Below, piece by piece: positions 45,840 to 56,410 of a stretch of DNA of 64,000 nucleotides. The stretch is from Kryptolebias marmoratus (taxonomy: Eukaryota > Chordata > Actinopteri > Cyprinodontiformes > Rivulidae): contig NC_051452.1 of NCBI RefSeq assembly GCF_001649575.2, positions 8,942,405-9,006,404 on the forward strand, read 5' to 3'. The notes below the pieces were generated by a model. That model searched no databases, was not told the DNA's origin, and was given only the letters and a program-made list of their open reading frames with translations. Numbering within the stretch: position 1 is the first letter of the stretch; each line of letters begins with the position of its first letter. Both the position numbers and the translations under genes were made by a program.

Positions 45840-46745
45840 TAAGAAGCCGAACAGTAGCTAAAAGATTAAAGGAGCTAAAGGATAGCTAAAAGATGGAAGG
45901 GGAAAAACAATAACTAAAAGCTAATATGAGCTAAAGGATAGCTAGAATCTAAAAGGAGCAAAATGATAATTAAAAGATAAAATGAGCTAAATGATAGCTA
46001 AAATAACTCAGCTGAATGATAGCTACAAGATACAAGGAGTAAAATGATAAAAGGAGCTAAACGATAACTAAAACCTAAAAGGAGCAAAATGGTAACTAAA
46101 AGATGACATAAGCTAATTGATAGCTTAAAGCTAAAATAAACTAAATAATAGCTAAACTAAAAGGAGCTAAACAATAGCTAAAGGCTGAAAGGAGCTAAAT
46201 GATAGCTAAAAGCTAAAAGGAGCAAAAGAATGACTAAAAGCTCATATGAGCTAAATGATAGCTTAAAGCTTAAAGGAACTAAACAATAGCTAAAAAGAAA
46301 ATTGAGCTAAACAAAAGCTAAAAGGAGCAAAATGATATCTAAAGCCTGAAAGGAGCTAAATGATAGCTGAAAGATCAAAGGATTTGAACAATAGCTAAAA
46401 GGAGCTAAACAATAGCTAAAAGCTAAAAGGACTGAAACAATGACTGAAAGCTCATATGAGCTAAATGATAGCTAAGAGCTAAAAGGAACTAAACACTTGC
46501 TAAAACCTAAAAGGAGCAAAGCAATAGCTAAAGGCTGAAAGGAGCTAAATGATAGCTAGAAGCTAAAAGGAGTGAAACAATGACTGAAAGCTCATGTGAG
46601 CTAAACGCTTGCTAAAAGCTAAAAGGAGCAAAAGGCTAGCTAGAAAATAAGTGGAAAAAAATACAGACATTAACAAAAAGAAGCAAACCACTAGTTAAAC
46701 GCCAGAAGTAGCTAAAGACTAGCTTAAAAACATAAAGTTAGCAGG
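45840..46745 (+). repeat. AGCTAAAAG-type degenerate tandem array
   Basis: About 900 bp built from words such as AGCTAAAAGGAGC, AACAATAGCTAAAAG, AAATGATAGCTAAAAG and AAAGCTCATATGAGCTAAAT. Word order repeats irregularly every 20-45 bp, with a higher-order repeat visible (GACTGAAAGCTCATATGAGC near 46441 and its close copy near 46571). Confidence 0.85.
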
Positions 46746-47029
46746 TAAGAATAGCTAAAGTGTCTGATTCTTGTTGGTTTTCAGCTCTTCTAATTCGGCC
46801 TTCAAACATCCAGCTGGTCCTCCGTCAGAGTTCCTGATTTCACTTCCTTTATCTGAATTTAGGCGACCTCCTCAGTCGTGGATCAGTTTGTCCTCACACC
46901 GAGAAGCTTCACAGATCGTATCCATCCTGTCTCACGCGTAAACCCTAAGAGTCGTGCACGAACGCGTGATAAAGTAGCTAAAGATGACTAATGTGTGCAG
47001 CAGCACCGGAGAGAAGGAAGAGAAAGCAC

Positions 47030-47400
47030 GCCCGGGCCATCTGACTCTGTGTCTAATTAACCAACAGGAAAGGCGGGGGTCGGAGAAGCGGCGTCGGCCA
47101 CGTTTGGCTCAGACGAGCTCCGGGTGTAAACATTTCTAGACTGTGGATTTAATACATCACTAATGACGGGGCGCAGGTATTTCCAGGTTAGATATTAGAG
47201 CCGTAGGCCCTAATCCGTAGGTTTCCGGCTCTCTTGAAGCAGGCTGTTTGAATCCAGAGCGCAGCTGAACACCAGGGGAAGGTTTACGGCTAATCTCGTG
47301 CTGCTATCTTGGTGTCATGAGTGCGGAATTGCAGAGCGCTCGTGATATATCCAATCTGAGCAATCCTCTTAGCAAGAGAGAGTTGAGCTCTTTTTTTTTT
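47030..47400. promoter_or_regulatory. candidate conserved enhancer block
   Basis: Complex sequence with GTGTCTAATTAACCAACAGG, GGATTTAATACATCACTAATG and GGCCCTAATCCG. It is not repetitive or coding. R300 copies begin just after it. Confidence 0.38.
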
Positions 47401-47574
47401 TATTTTTTATTCCCAGCCTAATATGTCAACGTTTAATGCCCGAGGAGGGAGCGGAGAGGTGAAGAATCGACTGCAGCCTCACGCCGCCGACTTTTCATTT
47501 TTACGCTTTTTTTTGCAGCAAACGTCTGCAAATTTTTTTTCCCCTCTTTTCAAAATATCACAATGTTTTTGTCT

Positions 47575-48240
47575 GCGCGCGTGTCGTTGGTCCGTACGAC
47601 CTGATTCAAGATGGCCGCCACGATACAGCAATGTTGGCAAACACAAAAATTGAGCTCAAATTTTGGCGTGGTAGTAGCTGAGACTGACCCCCGTCTGGTC
47701 CAAGATTTGCCTATAAAACGTTGCCGTCAACTACTGTCTGTCTGTTAGCAAAATATCTCATGAACCAGTGGGTGGATTTTAATGAAACTTTCAGAGAGTA
47801 GTCACTGGGTGTGCTTCTTCAACTGGATTAACCTTTCAACTCAGCTTGATTCAAGATGGCCGCCACAGCCAGCTGACCTTAGGAAACACAAAAATGGCAA
47901 TAAAGCAGCCATTTGTACAGATATTGAGCTGGAATTTGGCGTGGTAGTAGCTGAGCATTGGCCCCACACACACTTCACGTCTGTTGCGGTCAACCCTGTT
48001 TGTCTGTTAGCAAAATATCTCGTTAACTACTGGATGGCTTGTAATGAAACTTGGAGAGACTATTCATTAGTTGTGCATCTGCAAGTCGTTAACTTCTGAA
48101 GTCAATCAAGTACAGAACGGTTACCACAGCTAATCAACATCATCTAACACAAAAACGGCTATAAGTCAAGTCAGTTTTACAAATTTCTAGCTAATTTTTG
48201 GTGTGGTAGTAGCTGAGTGTCCTTCACAACGCGTGCTCCA
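47575..48240 (+). repeat. R300 repeat, one partial and two further tandem units
   Basis: A left-truncated unit (central block GATTCAAGATGGCCGCCACG near 47602) is followed by units starting at 47742 and 48004. Third blocks GGCGTGGTAGTAGCTGAG and GGTGTGGTAGTAGCTGAG are intact. Confidence 0.88.
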
Positions 48241-49360
48241 AGGCTGCTCTCGAATGGCTTCCGCCGCCGTTTAAAAGCTTTGCTCGCTGAAATAAGAGTA
48301 ATTAATTGGTGTTATACACTAAGGACATAATTATCTTTTCCAGTAACTGGCACATATTTAATTACCAGTAATTGTTCCCCGAGCCTCGTTGGAAAGTGTT
48401 GCGCCAGACAGTTCTGATATGTTATACACTAATCCTGCTCTGATACTCAGTCAGTTAGAGCAATCATGTAAACAGCACTGTGGAACACACACACACACAC
48501 ACACACATCCTCCTGATGGCCTTTAGTTTCACGTCCTCGCACACATCTGCACTCCGTTTTCCTCGAGGGGGGGTCCAAATCCCCACCTATCCCTTCCCGT
48601 CCCGAGGTGTTAATGCCTGCCAGATTGGAGGAAAGTAATTTGAGATCATTTCGCAACAAAAGGCCGCAGATACTGATTAACGCGGCTGCTACTTTCTCGC
48701 CAAGTGGCTCGGTCCCATTTAAAGGGAGCTAAATTTACTCCCATGTGCCTCGAGGGGGGGGGAGGCCAGAGGCTGCAGAGGGGCCCTTGAACATGAGAAC
48801 AGGGTTTAATAAGTAAACAGGAGAAGCAGAGAACAGTGCTTCTGATCAGGGCTTATTTGCCCAGCCAAGCCCCGGTACGCGCTACTAGCTGATTAGCCCT
48901 GCCGATTGTACCTTGTAATTGCAGTGCCTTGACCCCCTCTAGGCAAATATTAGATTTTAGTGGTTTAACCTTTCCAGTCGTCAGAGCGGGGTAAATTGCC
49001 CAACCAGATGTTAAGGAGCCCAGCGGTAGTCCGCAGCCCTTCTGATCAGGAGGGGGAGAAAAAAACGCTCGCAGATTGGGCCCGTTTTCTTTTTTAATAT
49101 TGTCTCAATTTCCTCTGGCCTTTTCAAGCTGATTTCTCGCAGCGGTTTCCATTCCCGAGAAACGCTCGCGCGCCGATGCTTATCCCCTCGTCTGATGTCC
49201 GGTTACAGGCGAGACGTATTATTTCAAATCGGCCCGGTCACGGTCATTAACCGCGGGGGTAAAATGATCAATGAGGAGATCAATGGCTGATATTAACCTG
49301 GCAATCAGTGCTTCAGTTCAAGGTGCAACATTTGAGGAAATCTTACCCGAATTCCAGCTG
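48241..49360. promoter_or_regulatory. cluster of candidate conserved enhancers
   Basis: About 1.1 kb of mostly complex sequence, broken only by a CA tract (48486-48508) and a poly-G run near 48750. Notable words: GAGTAATTAATTGGTG, TTTAATTACCAGTAATTG, GCTACTAGCTGATTAGCCC, CTTGTAATTGCAGTGCC, GGTCATTAACCGCG, AATGATCAATGAGGAGATCA. Homeodomain-type cores are dense; no ORF or transposon explains the block. It lies about 12-13 kb downstream of pou3f3. Confidence 0.45.
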
Positions 49361-49674
49361 TTCTTTCAACAAACAAGAAAAAAAAAGGAAAAAAAAAAGT
49401 TGTGCAAGTGTTGAAGTTATTTTCTTCCTCGTCTGAAATCATCACAACTCAGTCTCAGTTGGGGACGGTTGTTGTGGTTAAAGAAAGCAAAGAGTTAGGG
49501 AAACAAAAAAACAAAAAAAACAACTCCGGATTTAAACTCAAGAGCAAACAAGGCAAAATTAAAAGTCTGGCATTCCTTGAAGGAACTGTTTTTCGTGTCA
49601 GAGTTGTAGCTGTTTGGGTCAAACCTTAAAAACAGGCTGACGCTGCGAGGCGTCACCCTCAGAGGACGTGTTGC

Positions 49675-50100
49675 GGATGACTCTCAGCTACTACCACATC
49701 CAGCTTCAGCTCGACATCTGTAGATTTTGACGGAGCTGTAACCATTTTTGTGTTGGCTGGTGTTGATCAGCCATGGCGGCATCCTTAAATCGGATCAGTT
49801 CCCAGAGTTTATCAGTTTGTAGATACAATGATAACTTTTTTCAAGATATTTCGCTAACAGACAAACATTGTCGACTCCAACAGTTAATGTTAAAGTTTTA
49901 AGCAAAGAGCAGAACTTGGACTATGTGTTGGGAATGACTCTCAGCTACTACCACACCTGATTCAAGATGGCAGCCATCTTGAATCAGGTTGACTCCAAAA
50001 ATTAATCAGCTGTAGATTTACATCCAATGATTACGTTCTGAGAGTTTCATTAAAATTTGTCCTCTGGTTCATGAGATATTTTGCTAAAGACGGAGCCAAA
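49675..50100 (-). repeat. R300 repeat, two inverted truncated units
   Basis: On the minus strand the blocks read CTCATGAACC..., AAGATGG..., CTACTACC-complement in the usual order. Two partial units meet at a perfect palindrome (49956-49988), where a central block is joined to its own inverse. Confidence 0.85.
49956..49988. repeat. 33-bp perfect palindrome at an R300 junction
   Basis: Left arm CCTGATTCAAGATGGC (49956-49971), one spacer base, and the exact reverse complement at 49973-49988. The arm is the R300 central block with its YY1-type core. Confidence 0.93.
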
Positions 50101-50984
50101 AGGGCGAAAGCGAGTAATGAAAAGTTCTTTCCAAAGTCGGATTGATTTGTGACCTCTTTCTCGAGGATTCCATCCAGATTTTTCTGACGGATCGAATTCC
50201 CTCCCCGCCCCTCCTTGACGTTTTCAGATCCAGCTCGGCATGTGGAAAAATTCGCCTAAACATGCGAACCTCGCTCCACCACAAGCCCAACAGCTGGGCC
50301 TGGTTTCGAACAGCCCTTCCAAACCCTGTAGGTGACGACGCGGCTCGAACGGGGAAAACACGACCGGATGACTGGAAAACAATAGCGTAACTCTTTAATT
50401 TGGGACCTTAAATGTGGGGGAAACTCACAAATTGATTGCAGCCAGGGAGAATCTGTGTGTGGCTTCGTGTTTGTTCCCATGGGTGGTTTGTGCTTTCACA
50501 CATCCATCCTGTTAGGAGGGAGGGGGGAGAGAATTATGGGAAACATTTTGCGACTGAGGTGAAGATGAGAGGAAGTTTTTCTAAGGTCGGCCGTTTTTCC
50601 AGAGAGCTCGTGTTTCTGGATCCTCTTCCTCCCCAACAGGCCCGGCAGCTGCGTCTCCGGGAACCTCTCCTAATAGTTTCCTTCCTGCCCGAGCCTCTCA
50701 CCTGAATAAAGAGTCGCACGGAGAACAGAGAGTCATCTTTTCATCCCAGAGGTGGACCGAGGGAACCCTCCAGCCTGAGAAGAAACCCAATACTGCCTGT
50801 TGCTCGCTGTCTGAGAGGATAGAGAGGAGGAGGACGGGGGGGGGGGAATAAAGTGGTTCCATGTGAGAGATGTTAGAGAAGTCTGGGAAAAACGGGGGAT
50901 CAACACCCTGAAAACCCGTTTTTTTCCCACAGAGCCACCTGACTGACAGAGTTCACTCTTTCTTCACTCTGAGCTCTTACAGTG
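50101..50984. other. non-coding, nothing recognised
   Basis: Mixed-composition sequence between inverted R300 copies. No gene, splice pattern or motif cluster is seen. Confidence 0.4.
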
Positions 50985-51250
50985 GGTGTTGAAGACGATG
51001 CTCAACTACTACCACGCCAAACTTTAGCCCAATGTCTGCAAAACAAGACGTCATTTTTTGTGTTTTCTGAGGTCAGTAGGCTGCGGCAGCCATCTTGAAT
51101 TGGGTTGGATTTGAAAGTTAATCAGTTTAGTCCTCATAGTATGTTTTTGGGATCAGTCTCACCGACACGTCATCTTTTAGGACAATATCTGTAAAATTAT
51201 CTGCGTTAGCTGTGTCGGCCATCTTGAATTGGGTTGTCTCCAAATGTTGT
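50985..51250 (-). repeat. R300 repeat, inverted degenerate units
   Basis: CTCAACTACTACCACGCCAA, then GCAGCCATCTTGAATTGGG near 51090 and GGCCATCTTGAATTGGGTTG near 51220: two central blocks in inverted orientation, with shortened spacers. Confidence 0.82.
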
Positions 51251-51640
51251 CTAAAAATATTTGACCGTTTCTTCCACCATGTTCTTGTAAATCTTCTTTG
51301 CACATAATTTCTATTCTTAATTTCCTTATTTTGCTGTAGATTTTTGTGTTTGTTTTGTTGTATTTTTCTCTTCCAGTTAGAGCTTTTCTTTATTTATTTC
51401 TACCAGGTTTGGATTCTGGACTGCAACACTTTATTTCGAACTGTTCATCCGCTCAAATTGTTATTATTTTCTGCATTTTATTCATTTATTTACTGTTACG
51501 CTCCCATTTTTTCAGCACTTCTCTCTTTCATTTCTCTTTACCTGACTGGTGCCTTCAAGTCGTGTGTTGGATTGTTTAGCTGCTGTTTCCCGTGCTTTCT
51601 GTTATCCTTCACGTGCTCGTTTTGTGCTGCTCTTTCCTCC
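51251..51640. other. T-rich non-coding stretch
   Basis: No feature is recognised. Hydrophobic-looking open frames come from T-rich sequence. Confidence 0.4.
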
Positions 51641-51649
51641 AGGTTCAGG

Positions 51650-51960
51650 ATCAGCTGCAGTCAGCTCTGCTCCGATCCGTTCGAGCACTTTTCTGCCGCC
51701 TGGCCCCCTCTGAGGAGCAGGCCTAATATCTGCAGACATCTATGGCCTCCGCCCAATCTGTTGCTCGCATCGTTCATTTCACGCACTGCCAGGAGTGCTT
51801 TGTAATTATCCTGATATTGATGAAGGCTGATTCCAGCAGGTAATCGCTGGCAGCTCAGCTGTTTTTACGCATCTCAGCAAAATGTCTCTATTCATTACCA
51901 GTGGCAAATTAATTTCCACTCAGTGGCCGTACTTGTTGATAATCGACAAATATGTGTGTG
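51650..51960. promoter_or_regulatory. candidate conserved enhancer block
   Basis: Complex sequence with CTTTGTAATTATCCTGATATT, GATTCCAGCAGGTAATCGC and GTGGCAAATTAATTTCCAC. No repeat or ORF explains it. Confidence 0.4.
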
Positions 51961-52840
51961 TTCGCGTGTTGTGTGAGAGAAGAGGGGATGAGTTACCACT
52001 GCGGGAGCTCTGAGCTCCTCAGTTTACCTCACAGTAAGATCACTGTAGGTGTTGATCACTCCTGTTTGTTGCTTCTTTGTCTCTTTAAGTTAAAACAACA
52101 GCAGCAATAAGAGTGCTAAGAGCAAATTAAAGCAACATTCAGTGAGTAATGATTCACAAATTCGAGCAAAAGCCAAAAAAGTAACCAAAATGAGGGAATG
52201 AAGAAGGAAAACTGGAACAAAATCAGAGAAAAGTTGGAGGGAAGAAGTGAATTGTAAAAGTAAAATCTCCTCATAAAAGTAATACATAGACCAAGTCTTA
52301 AAATAAAAATGGAGTAGATGCTGTCAGTTGTGTCGTGTTAGAGAACTAAATATAGGGATTCAAGTAAAACAGAAACAAAATTGCGCATGAAATTAGAAAT
52401 TAAATAAAAAGTGCTAAGAGTATTAGAGATGAGACTGAGTGAGACAAAAGATATGAGTGAAAAAACAAATAGAAAAACTTCAGACATTAGTTTATTTGTT
52501 AAAATAGTAATGTATGTGGACGAGTAAAGAAACTAAAAATAAAATACGGAAAAGTTTGAGGTTGTAGCTCAAAAACTCAGATTCTAGATTATAAATAAGG
52601 AATGAGTGAAAATAAGAAGGTTAGGACACATTGCATGAATAAAACGTAAAGATAAAAACAAAGTTGAGTGGGAATTAGAATAAAAATTACAATCAAACAA
52701 GCATAAAAGCTGATTCTAGTCTGTGAACGAGAATGAAGCTGTTTGTGGAATGAGGTTTCAGGAGGATTCCTCCCTGTCCCAAGCTGTCCCCCTTTTCGTT
52801 TTCCTTCCTTCAGGTGGCGCTGTGACGCAGGACTTCAAGG
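51961..52840. other. A-rich non-coding stretch
   Basis: A-rich sequence, possibly decayed repeat, with no recognised feature. Confidence 0.4.
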
Positions 52841-52844
52841 ACTG

Positions 52845-53325
52845 AGGGTGGCAAAGAGGTGAAGAAGAGAGTCCAGGCAGGACGGAGTGGATGGATAACA
52901 GTTTCAGGAGGGATTTGTGACAAAAGGGTGGCAGCAAAGGTCAAAGGAAAGATTTACAAGACAGTGGTGAGAGCAGCCGTGTTGGACGGTTTGGAGACAA
53001 AAAGACAGAACTGGAAGTGGCAGAGCTGAAGATGTTGAGGTTCTCCTTGGGAGGGATGAGGATGGACAGGATTAGGAATGAGGTCACCAGAGGTACAGCA
53101 CAGGGAGATAAAGTTAGAGAGGCCAGACTGAGACGGTTTGGACATGTGCAGAGGAGGGACAGGGGTTATATTGGTAGAAGGATGTTGGAGACAAAGAGGA
53201 GACATATGGATGCAGTTAGAGAGGACATGGAGGGAGTTGGACAGAGGACAGAGTTAGATGGAAGAGGATGACTCGCCGTGGAGATCCCTAAGAAAGGAAC
53301 AGATGAAAGAAAAAGAAGAAGGTTG
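52845..53325 (+). mobile_element. 3' end of a non-LTR retrotransposon (LINE)
   Basis: Plus-strand frames encode the tail that follows the reverse transcriptase in common fish LINEs: ...CDKRVAAKVKGKIYKTVVRA..., then MAELKMLRFSLGGMRMDRIR, REARLRRFGHVQRRD and GYIGRRMLE. Frames shift between pieces and residues are deleted, and no reverse transcriptase core is present. The end AAAGAAAAAGAAGAAG matches typical LINE 3' termini. It is a 5'-truncated, dead copy. The clade cannot be fixed from this tail. Confidence 0.8.
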
Positions 53326-53329
53326 AGCT

Positions 53330-53650
53330 GTGGGCAGGCTGAGCGTCCACTGTTCACCTTCCTGGGTCCATCTCATGTCCTTCTCACCTGTTTCCAGTGA
53401 TCTCAGCATCTACCGCTCAGATCTGCGTCTGGATCAGGGTGTGTTGAATCTGCATAGGCTACGATGACGTCTCAACACGTCGTCGTCTGGGGTGAAACGT
53501 GGCACTCTTCAAGGCCGGGACAGCTGGAGCAGATTACTCAGGGGGAGTGGGCCAAAATACCTGTGGACAGGTGCTGAAGTCTTCAGAGAGAGCTACAGAA
53601 ATTGCTTGATTTCCTCCAAAGGTTGTGCAACAAAATATTAATATTAAGGT
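53330..53650. repeat. unclassified repeat remnant (possible)
   Basis: The stretch around 53535-53640 (GTGGGCCAAAATACCTGTGG, then GGTTGTGCAACAAAATATTA) resembles the decayed end of a DNA transposon. I could not identify a partner end. Confidence 0.3.
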
Positions 53651-54009
53651 GCTTTTTTTTATTTTGTCAGCTTTAAGTTATTTGTGACGTTTGTTTCTTT
53701 AACTAAAGGGTACAAACACATTTATTTCTCAGACAGCAAGAAACCAAGTTCATCAGTAAATATTTAATATCTGATGTTGCTTCTTTTTGACTTGGAAGAA
53801 ACATTTTTGCTGCTTGGTCTGTGGTTGTATTTATTTTACTTATCTGGATGCTTAATCACCTTTCTATTTCCAACTACGTTTTGTTTAACGGTTGCCAGTC
53901 TTCGCTCGCCTGCGGAGGAACAGAGCACCTTGATTATCGGCACAAACTGACCAGTATTTGCTGTGCAGCACAAGATCAACATGTGCGCCGTCGAAGGATG
54001 AAGCTAAGC

Positions 54010-54590
54010 ACATTAAATGTATGATTCGTGGTGTAAATGACCACTTAGACCTAAATCCAGTTTGTTGCAATGATGCATATTGTCACTCTCCCCCCTCCGC
54101 CGCAGCACGAACTGTAAATAAATATGTTTTAAAAGAGTAAATGAGCTTGAGAAAAGTGGCCCTTTGAGTCCCCATGTTTGTGGAGCAGCCATAATGGATT
54201 CTTTAGAGCCGTGAACGGTTTATAGGCATGACAGCCATGTTTCGGCACGATGGGCTTATCCCCACGCACGGCGCTAAGGATATTAGGGAATCAGCGTAAA
54301 GCAGCATGGAAATGATGACTGGAGCAAAGCCTCAACTCGCTGGTATTAAAAGCTTTCAATTCTCCAGCACTCCATCCTTGGGAAAGAAGAGAGAGGGTGG
54401 GGGGAGAAGGAGCGGACTTGGCAAAGCTCCACAACGTGATATCCTCAATTATTTCTGGCTCCATCGCTGTTTCAGACGCACAATTAAAAGGATGTCTCTC
54501 AATCTGAGGATCAGGGGAGGGGAGGTCAATGTCACCTATTGTTGTTTCCTTTAAAAAAAAAAAAAAAAAAAGTGCTGCAATCCCTGTCTT
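54010..54590. promoter_or_regulatory. candidate conserved enhancer cluster
   Basis: Complex non-coding sequence with GTTGCAATGATGCATATTGT, CAGCCATAATGGATTC, GAACGGTTTATAGGCATGAC, CTCAATTATTTCTGGC and GCACAATTAAAAGGATG. A poly-A run ends it (54553-54571). Confidence 0.42.
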
Positions 54591-54599
54591 CCATATGGA

Positions 54600-55120
54600 G
54601 TTCTGTTGGAGGCAAGCCATTTCTCTGATGCCTCATGTGACGCACAGGTATAAGAACGCACCTTCAGAGCCTGTTTTTGTTTCCCGTTTACAATGTGCGT
54701 TTGCGTATTTACAAGGTCAAACAGATAAATGCATTTGTTGCCGGGGCTTACCTGCAAGTGAGCTCGCCGAACAAAACGTCTCCACCCAATCCACCCCGGA
54801 TGGCTCCCCCCTGTCAGAGTCGGGCCACAGCAGAAGTGATGATTAATGTCCCACCTCTCACCCCCCACTGTGAATTAGAGACCACGGGTCGAAACTATTT
54901 TTCTTGGCGAGCAGGAGCACGCTCGTGGCAAAAAAACGGGGCAAACACTGTTTATCATCTGCCTGACGACAGCCCTCCTCGGGGCGAATTAACCACGCGG
55001 CCGTATCGACTGGCACGGGCCGGGAGTCGGTGCCCCTTCACTTTGATTAATCTCCCCGTGTTCCTGTTCCAACTCTATCAAAGTAATCTAAGTGAAGACA
55101 CACAGCATTGATCTGTAAAC
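54600..55120. promoter_or_regulatory. candidate conserved enhancer cluster
   Basis: Complex sequence continuing to about 55115, with AGATAAATGCATTTGTTGCC, GTGATGATTAATGTCCC, GGCGAATTAACCACG and CTTTGATTAATCTCCCC. Two CTTTGAT(T)/ATCAAAG words (55040 and 55077) are TCF/LEF-like. The ORF at 54677-55111 has no family similarity. Confidence 0.42.
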
Positions 55121-56240
55121 ACAGCATACTACTGTATATAAAAAACACACACATAGAAAAAAGGGGCCACAGTTACTAGATTTTACAAAAACTGCTATGA
55201 AAACGCTGTATTTTCGCTGTGTAAACTTTGAGATAAGACAACAGCTGCTAGTTGCACTTGAAAATAACTCGTGAATTATATGCCAGTGTGTTTTCCACTT
55301 GTCTAGATAAACTTACTGCACAGTGTTTGGCAATATGAATAACATTTAAGTGCTCAAAACAGCCAAAACCTCGCACCGCATTGGTGTCTGAAATAACATT
55401 TCTTGCATTTCTTGTTGAAGTAGGTGGGAAAGCTGATGGGGAATAATGCTTTTGGCTTTAAAAAATGAAGTTTAGAGAAAGGAAAACTAAAACAACCCCA
55501 GTCTTTTTTTTAAAATGGTGGTAGTTGTACCATGGTTTGGGATTAAGCATCACTCTTTTGTTTTTGGCTTTGTTGTTACTAAATGTTAGTTAAAAGTAAA
55601 TTTAATCATTTGGAGATCAAAGTTTTGACATCATTTTAGTCCATATATAAAGAAACCTAAAAACAAAGCAGAACACTAAAGCAGATTCCAGCATTTTTGA
55701 AGGAATTAAAGAAATATCTATGTATGTAGGAAACTCTTTGTAAGTAAATATTTTTAAAGTGTAAAAGTTATAAATCCCCAAACTCACAGCAGACATCTCA
55801 TAAATAAGATCAACATTTTGCTAAAATAGCACTAAATGCAGACTGCAGAAATCATACAGTATTGGCATTGCATTAATATGAAATTCCTGAATTTCCCTGG
55901 ATTAAATTAAATTATAATTGGATTTACCTGGATTTTTCAGTTTGTGACATAAGGTTCATGCTTTATAAATATATTTAATTGACGTTTAAAAGCTGTTTGC
56001 AATCAGAAATCTTGAGGAACTGGTTGTAGTAAAAGTTGACACGAACGATTACCAAAAAAGGAGCAGATTTGAACGTTTCAGTTGCAGAAATTAACTGTTA
56101 AAAAAATATTTTTGCATTATTTCAGAAAAAGAAATACTTTTTAAGAATTTTGTTATAAATTCAGTTTCAAAATATTTAATTTTAAGTAAATAAAACCCTA
56201 AAATGGAGCCCATTTAAAAATATTTTATTTTTAAATACAA
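55121..56240. other. AT-rich non-coding stretch
   Basis: No gene or recognised repeat is seen before the mrps9 promoter. Confidence 0.5.
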
Positions 56241-56278
56241 ATATTTTATTTTTAAATGGATGCGAAAGGTCATCGCGT

Positions 56279-56319
56279 ACTTCCGGCGTGACGTCACGGC
56301 TGCTAGCAAAGATGGCGGC
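56279..56319 (+). promoter_or_regulatory. mrps9: mrps9 core promoter: ETS, CRE and YY1 sites
   Basis: ACTTCCGG (56279-56286) is an ETS/GABP-type site, TGACGTCA (56289-56296) is a perfect CRE, and AAGATGGCGGC (56309-56319) is a YY1 site overlapping the start codon. This trio is common in TATA-less promoters of genes for mitochondrial ribosome and respiratory chain proteins. The 5' leader must be very short. Confidence 0.75.
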
Positions 56320-56410
56320 CTCCCGTGTGCGGGTTGTGGGTTTGTTGCTGGGAAAATGCGTAAACTGCTGCTCGAGATTAAACCCAATCGGTCTGCAGTT
56401 GAGCCGACAG
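56312..56410 (+). CDS. mrps9: mrps9 coding exon 1
   Basis: 33 codons from ATG to CAG, donor GTAAAG, phase 0. It encodes the basic, acid-free presequence. Confidence 0.9.

Noticed and set aside
53017..53271. 84-codon frame that looks protein-coding
   Set aside because: The coding signal is real but belongs to the tail of a truncated LINE, so it is listed as a mobile element rather than a host gene.
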